Assembly (NCBI GenBank): GCA_964542875.1
Contig: CAZIWA010000067.1
Location: 1-30,155 of the forward strand
Direction: 5' to 3'
Source: CAZGOM01 sp964542875
Lineage (GTDB): Bacteria > Planctomycetota > Phycisphaerae > Phycisphaerales > Phycisphaeraceae
Length of the DNA stretch: 30,155 bases
Position 1 is the first letter of the stretch, and each line of letters starts with the position of its first letter. Positions 26,835-30,155 of the stretch are shown here, one piece after another. Under the pieces are notes generated by a model, which saw nothing but the letters and a program-made list of their open reading frames with translations, made no database searches and was not told where the DNA came from. The translations under genes and the position numbers were made by a program.

Positions 26835-28409
26835 ATGAGTTCACGGACCTCCAAACCGCAGTCTGTTTCCGTCAGCGTGAAGAAGAAAAAGAAACCCGAA
26901 GCGGTTGAGACGATCTCTTTTGTGAGCCTGGGTTGTCCTAAAAACCTGGTGGACTCCGAAAAGATGCTGGGGCTTCTGGCTGAAGACGGGCTGATCCCGG
27001 TGAATGATCCAGATGACGCAGATGCAGTGGTGATCAATACTTGCGGGTTTCTGGAAGCGTCGCGCATTGAATCCGTGGATGAGATCAACAAAGCCGCGGA
27101 ACTGAAAAAGGCCGGAAAGATCAAGCGGATCATCGTGGCAGGGTGCCTGGTGCAGCGGCACCGGGCCAAGATGCTGGAATGGTGCCCGGATATCGATGCG
27201 ATGATCGGGGTGTTTGACCGGGATAAGATCGTGACCGCGGTGCGCGGCGAGAGCGGCGAGCGTGAAAGCGGCTCCGGCGACGGCGCGGTGTACTCCAGCA
27301 TCGCGGGCAACGCGACGGTGGCCAAGAAGGCGCGGCGGATCACCGAAGAAGGATACTTTGAAGACGATTCCTCACGGCTGCGGCTGACGCCCCGGCACTA
27401 TGCGTACCTGCGCATCAGCGAAGGGTGCAACCAGAATTGCGCGTTTTGCACGATTCCCTCCATCCGCGGGAAGATGCGGTCCAAGCCTGTCGACAAGATC
27501 CTGGTGGAAGCGCGCGAATTGCTGAGCGATGGTGCATTTGAACTGAACCTGATCGGGCAGGACACCACCAGCTACGGCAATGACATCGGCTACACCGGCA
27601 AGGGCAAGGGGCTGGTGGGGCTGCTGACGGAGATGAATAAGATCGCAGGGGAATTCGGCGGGGCCTGGGTCCGGCTGATGTATGCGTATCCGTCGGCGTT
27701 TGAAGACAGCATGATCGATGCGATCGCGTCGCTGCCGAACATCGTGAAGTACATCGATATGCCGCTTCAGCACATCAATGACGATGTGCTCAACAACATG
27801 CGGCGCAAGACCAGCCGGAAGCTCATCGAGACGCTGCTGAACAAACTGCGCAAGCGGATCGTGGACAAAAGCGGACTGGGCATGGCGATCCGGACAACAT
27901 TCATCACCGGTTTCCCCGGCGAGACGGAGGCGCAGCACAAGGAACTGGTGGAGTTCGTGCGCGACTTCGGGTTCGACGCGATGGGCGTGTTCCCGTATTC
28001 GCCTGAGCCGGGCACGCCCGCAGGGACGATGTATGCCTCGGGCGGCGCGCTGCCGGATGATGTGGTGCAGGCACGGCTGGAAGAGCTGATGCTGGTGCAG
28101 CAGGAAGTGGCGTTCTCGCGCAATAAGCAGCTTGCCGAAAAGGGCGTGGAGCTGGATGTGCTGGTGGACGCGCAGACCAAGACCAGCGGCAAGCAGACGA
28201 CCGGCGTGGGTAAGGGCGGCAAGCTGTACATGGGACGCGGGTATCACCAGGCGCCTCAGATCGACGGGGTGACGTTTATCCAGTCCAAGGAGAAGATTTC
28301 TCCTGGGGAACTGGTGCGCTGCAAGATCGTCGAGACCGATGGGTATGACCTGATTGCGCGGCCGATCACGGAGATCGGGAAGACGTTGAGCTTGTCGGTG
28401 AAGAGGTGA
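26835..28409 (+). CDS. rimO: Ribosomal protein S12 methylthiotransferase
   Basis: Radical SAM enzyme that methylthiolates an aspartate of ribosomal protein S12. The 524-aa product has the N-terminal MTTase domain with cluster cysteines C34 (SLGCPKN), C70 (INTCGFLE) and C104 (AGCL); the radical SAM motif C198-C202-C205 in GCNQNCAFCTIP; and a C-terminal TRAM domain from about 455. SLGCPKN and INTCGFLE are characteristic of RimO rather than MiaB. It is longer than E. coli RimO (441) because of a lysine-rich N-terminal tail (KKKKK at 16-20), an insert around 137-185 before the radical SAM domain and extra residues near 425-455. ATG 26835 has only a weak AGAAGAG site. The stop codon lies in a period-7 array; convergent with the isomerase gene. 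Confidence 0.93.
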   Translation: MSSRTSKPQSVSVSVKKKKKPEAVETISFVSLGCPKNLVDSEKMLGLLAEDGLIPVNDPDDADAVVINTCGFLEASRIESVDEINKAAELKKAGKIKRIIVAGCLVQRHRAKMLEWCPDIDAMIGVFDRDKIVTAVRGESGERESGSGDGAVYSSIAGNATVAKKARRITEEGYFEDDSSRLRLTPRHYAYLRISEGCNQNCAFCTIPSIRGKMRSKPVDKILVEARELLSDGAFELNLIGQDTTSYGNDIGYTGKGKGLVGLLTEMNKIAGEFGGAWVRLMYAYPSAFEDSMIDAIASLPNIVKYIDMPLQHINDDVLNNMRRKTSRKLIETLLNKLRKRIVDKSGLGMAIRTTFITGFPGETEAQHKELVEFVRDFGFDAMGVFPYSPEPGTPAGTMYASGGALPDDVVQARLEELMLVQQEVAFSRNKQLAEKGVELDVLVDAQTKTSGKQTTGVGKGGKLYMGRGYHQAPQIDGVTFIQSKEKISPGELVRCKIVETDGYDLIARPITEIGKTLSLSVKR

Positions 28410-28433
28410 GAAGGTTAGATGTGAGATGTTTTT
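28406..28433 (+). repeat. Period-7 array H8, overlapping the rimO stop codon
   Basis: Units GTGAGAA, GGTTAGA, TGTGAGA and TGTTTTT begin inside the last rimO codons, with the TGA at 28407-28409. It ends in GATGTTTTT like arrays H4 and H6. Confidence 0.65.
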
Positions 28434-28454
28434 AAGAGGGATGCGGAAGCGGGC

Positions 28455-28517
28455 AGTCGTTGCGTTGAGAGCATTCGCAGGCGGCCTTCACCCCGGCCCT
28501 CTCCCAGTGGGAGAGGG
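28455..28517 (+). repeat. REP/MITE-like palindromic element P6
   Basis: AGTCGTTG at 28455 is followed exactly 30 nt later by CCTTCACCCC, then by a perfect palindrome CCCTCTCCC-AGT-GGGAGAGGG at 28497-28517. It sits between the convergent rimO and isomerase genes, where the hairpin may also serve as a transcription or decay barrier. Confidence 0.8.
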
Positions 28518-28538
28518 GGCAAGGAAGTGCGGAAGGCT

Positions 28539-29999
28539 CTATTTCCAGGTGGGGGTGTCGTCGTAGAGGCCGGGGGTGCGCTGGTGGGCGTGGTAGACCT
28601 TCATGTCCAGGTAGTTGCCGAAGGATTCCCAGAGGGCGTTGCCGACGTAGGCCTGGGTGATGGCGACGTGGTGGGGGAAGTGGCGTAAGAGGATGTTGCG
28701 GTAGAGGGATTGCAGGTTTTTGATTCGGCACCAGCCGTACGAGCCTGAAGTGGCTGCGGGATTGTCTTCGATTTCGCCTTGGGAGACGACGGCTTTCCAA
28801 CTGCCGTCGGGGTCCTGGGTGACGCGAAAGAGGGTGAGGGGGGAGGCTTTGGCGACGAGCTCGACGGTGCCCTGGGAGTTGGCTGCGGGGGCTGCGCCGG
28901 AACTGACGATGATGCCGTGGATGGAGAGCTTGGGCTGGCTCCTGGCGAAGGAGCGGGGGAAGACGCCGCAATGCCAGACGTTGACGAGCTCATCGTCTTC
29001 GTTGTGAAGGTTGTTCCAGTCGGCGAGGGCGGCGGGGGTGCCGGAGGCCAGCAGGCAGGCGTGCATGGAGAGAGTGCCAAGGATGTCGGCCTCGCAGGCG
29101 GCGGCGATGTTCTGGTCGCCCAGGCGGGACATGGTGGTGCAGCCGCAGATGCCGAGGTTCTGCTGGATGGAAGTCCAGCATTGAACGCCGTAAGCGTCGA
29201 TGCCGTTGTCCTTGCCCCAGCGTTTCAGAAAGACTTCGAGCTTGGCCATTTTGGCGAGGGAGGAGGCGTCGATGCTGGAGGCGTCGGCGTAGTTTTTGAT
29301 GTCGGCGATGGTGGCGATGACGTCAGGGTCGGTGTCTTTGGTGCGGTCGACGCCGGCGAAGACTTCGCTTAGGTCCATGACGACGGTGGTGGGGCCCAGG
29401 CGCTGGAGCATTTTTTCATCGAAGCGGCAGGTCCAGAAGGCTTCGGGGCGGGCGCCGATCTGGCCGTAGCGGGCGTTTTTCACGCCGTGAATGATCCGGC
29501 AGACCTGGGCGAACTGGGTGATATCGCGGGCGAAGGAGAGGTCTGTGGGCATGCAGATGGGGCGCGAGCCGATGGTGTATTTGACGCCGATCTGGCGGAG
29601 GGCTTCGCCGATGGAGAGGAGACCGCAGAAGGCATCGCGGCGGTCCATGCCGGGCTTGAGGGTGGAATCCTCCTGGCAGCCGAAGATGAAGATGGGGACG
29701 TCGAGACGGGCCTGGCGGACGGTCCAGGCGGCGCCTTGCTCATCACCGAAGTTAACTGCGCCGATGACGATGCCGTGGACGTTTTCTTTTTTGAAGAGTG
29801 CGGCGGTGATTTCGGCCTCGTGGCGGTTTTCAACGCAGCCGATCTTGGTCATTTCCGGGGTGGGGACGATGACCTGGAGGCCCGCGGACTCCAGGGCCTT
29901 GATGGTGGCTTGGCGCATCTGTGCGGCGAGGGTTTGGGAGAAGAAGCCACGGTTGGCGGGGATGAAGCCGATTTTCAGCGGGGATTGTTTGGGGGGCAT
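28539..29999 (-). CDS. L-fucose/L-arabinose isomerase-family protein
   Basis: A 486-aa cytoplasmic protein whose overall sequence resembles the fucose/arabinose isomerase superfamily (N-terminal KIGFIPANRGFF, central GVQCWTSIQQNLGICGCTT, a C-terminal half with HGIIVSSGAAPAANSQGTVE and HHVAITQAYVGNALWE). Members interconvert aldoses and ketoses with a divalent metal, but the family includes many with unknown substrates, and no sugar kinase, aldolase or transporter is adjacent, so the substrate cannot be assigned. Candidate metal ligands are the E of GEIEDNP or acidic residues near DEKML and the H of RHFPHHVA, but I cannot place them with certainty. The ATG at 29997-29999 has GGAG about 5 nt upstream. 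Monocistronic, convergent with rimO. Confidence 0.75.
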   Translation of the reverse strand: MPPKQSPLKIGFIPANRGFFSQTLAAQMRQATIKALESAGLQVIVPTPEMTKIGCVENRHEAEITAALFKKENVHGIVIGAVNFGDEQGAAWTVRQARLDVPIFIFGCQEDSTLKPGMDRRDAFCGLLSIGEALRQIGVKYTIGSRPICMPTDLSFARDITQFAQVCRIIHGVKNARYGQIGARPEAFWTCRFDEKMLQRLGPTTVVMDLSEVFAGVDRTKDTDPDVIATIADIKNYADASSIDASSLAKMAKLEVFLKRWGKDNGIDAYGVQCWTSIQQNLGICGCTTMSRLGDQNIAAACEADILGTLSMHACLLASGTPAALADWNNLHNEDDELVNVWHCGVFPRSFARSQPKLSIHGIIVSSGAAPAANSQGTVELVAKASPLTLFRVTQDPDGSWKAVVSQGEIEDNPAATSGSYGWCRIKNLQSLYRNILLRHFPHHVAITQAYVGNALWESFGNYLDMKVYHAHQRTPGLYDDTPTWK

Positions 30000-30009
30000 G
30001 GGGGCTCCA

Positions 30010-30066
30010 GAAGAAGGGGCTGGGGTCTAGGGTCTGGGGTCTGGTCAGAGGGAGGCGGAGCCGGAG
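30010..30066 (+). repeat. Period-7 array H10 (long allele of the locus at 8271)
   Basis: GAAGAAGGGGCTGGGGTCT at 30010-30028, then two extra in-phase units AGGGTCT and GGGGTCT (30029-30042), then GGTCAGAGGGA and GAGCCGGAG. It is identical in flanks to 8271-8311 except for the two added units and small changes. It lies directly upstream of the isomerase gene. Confidence 0.8.
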
Positions 30067-30155
30067 AATCAGCAGGTTTATTGGGGTGGCGTTGGCGTGG
30101 GCAAGACACAGCACTGCTTGGGGTGTTTGGTTCGGACACATGGGTAACACATGTT
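30067..30155. other. Right-edge non-coding segment, possible mobile-element border
   Basis: No gene is visible. The last 30 bases contain TTCGGACACATGGGTAACAC. From memory, strings of this type border some insertion sequences, but this is unverified and only the edge is seen. Confidence 0.25.

Overview
The window is a high-GC stretch of bacterial chromosome with 15 full-length protein genes, one gene fragment at the left edge and unusually repeat-rich gaps. The protein set suggests a member of the Planctomycetota, possibly the Phycisphaerae: a receiver-Ser/Thr kinase fusion beside a large hybrid histidine kinase, a DksA relative with a lysine-rich tail and only two zinc-finger cysteines, a PurL carrying fused PurS-like domains, and a REP-type (IS200-like) transposase start. 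This assignment is inference; there is no rRNA or other marker in the window.

Layout. 1-214: N-terminal fragment of a TnpA_REP-type transposase running off the left edge, preceded by a repeat-like block. 215-3361 (-): purL. 3648-4499 (-): terC, with a strong terminator. 4667-9704 (+): an NAD salvage cluster, pncB - nadE - nrtR - pncA, behind a promoter whose -10 box lies in a perfect 8+8 bp palindrome, the likely NrtR operator. 9797-11467 (-): GT39-like membrane glycosyltransferase with a TPR tail. 11649-12497 (+): VanX-type dipeptidase. 12606-13865 (+): MFS transporter. 14153-18986 (-): two-gene signalling operon, a CHASE4-like/HAMP/PAS/HisKA/HATPase/REC/Hpt hybrid kinase followed by a receiver-Ser/Thr kinase. 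18987-19578: long non-coding gap. 19579-21050 (+): DksA/TraR-like protein and lspA. 21001-21699 (-): class I glutamine amidotransferase-like hydrolase. 22181-28409 (+): argD-like aminotransferase, DinG-like helicase, a small anchored unknown protein, rimO. 28539-29999 (-): fucose/arabinose isomerase-family protein. 30000-30155: repeat and a possible mobile-element edge.

How the genes work together. PncA makes nicotinate from nicotinamide, PncB makes nicotinate mononucleotide, and NadE performs the final amidation to NAD; NadD must lie elsewhere. NrtR, in the same cluster, probably senses an NAD-related metabolite and represses from the palindrome. In the signalling operon the sensor kinase has every part needed for a His-Asp-His relay, and the next gene offers the final Asp domain fused to a Ser/Thr kinase, so a phosphorelay that controls Ser/Thr phosphorylation is the natural reading.

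The most unusual signal is between the genes. At least nine loci carry short arrays with an exact 7-base period but different unit sequences, several starting on or just after stop codons. At four loci an array is followed by a conserved arm and a 9-bp-stem palindrome with a 3-nt loop, all in the same orientation, forming a composite element of about 100-190 bp. One related palindrome lies inside the helicase reading frame and is translated. With a REP-type transposase fragment at the edge, these look like a REP/MITE-like family coupled to heptamer amplification.
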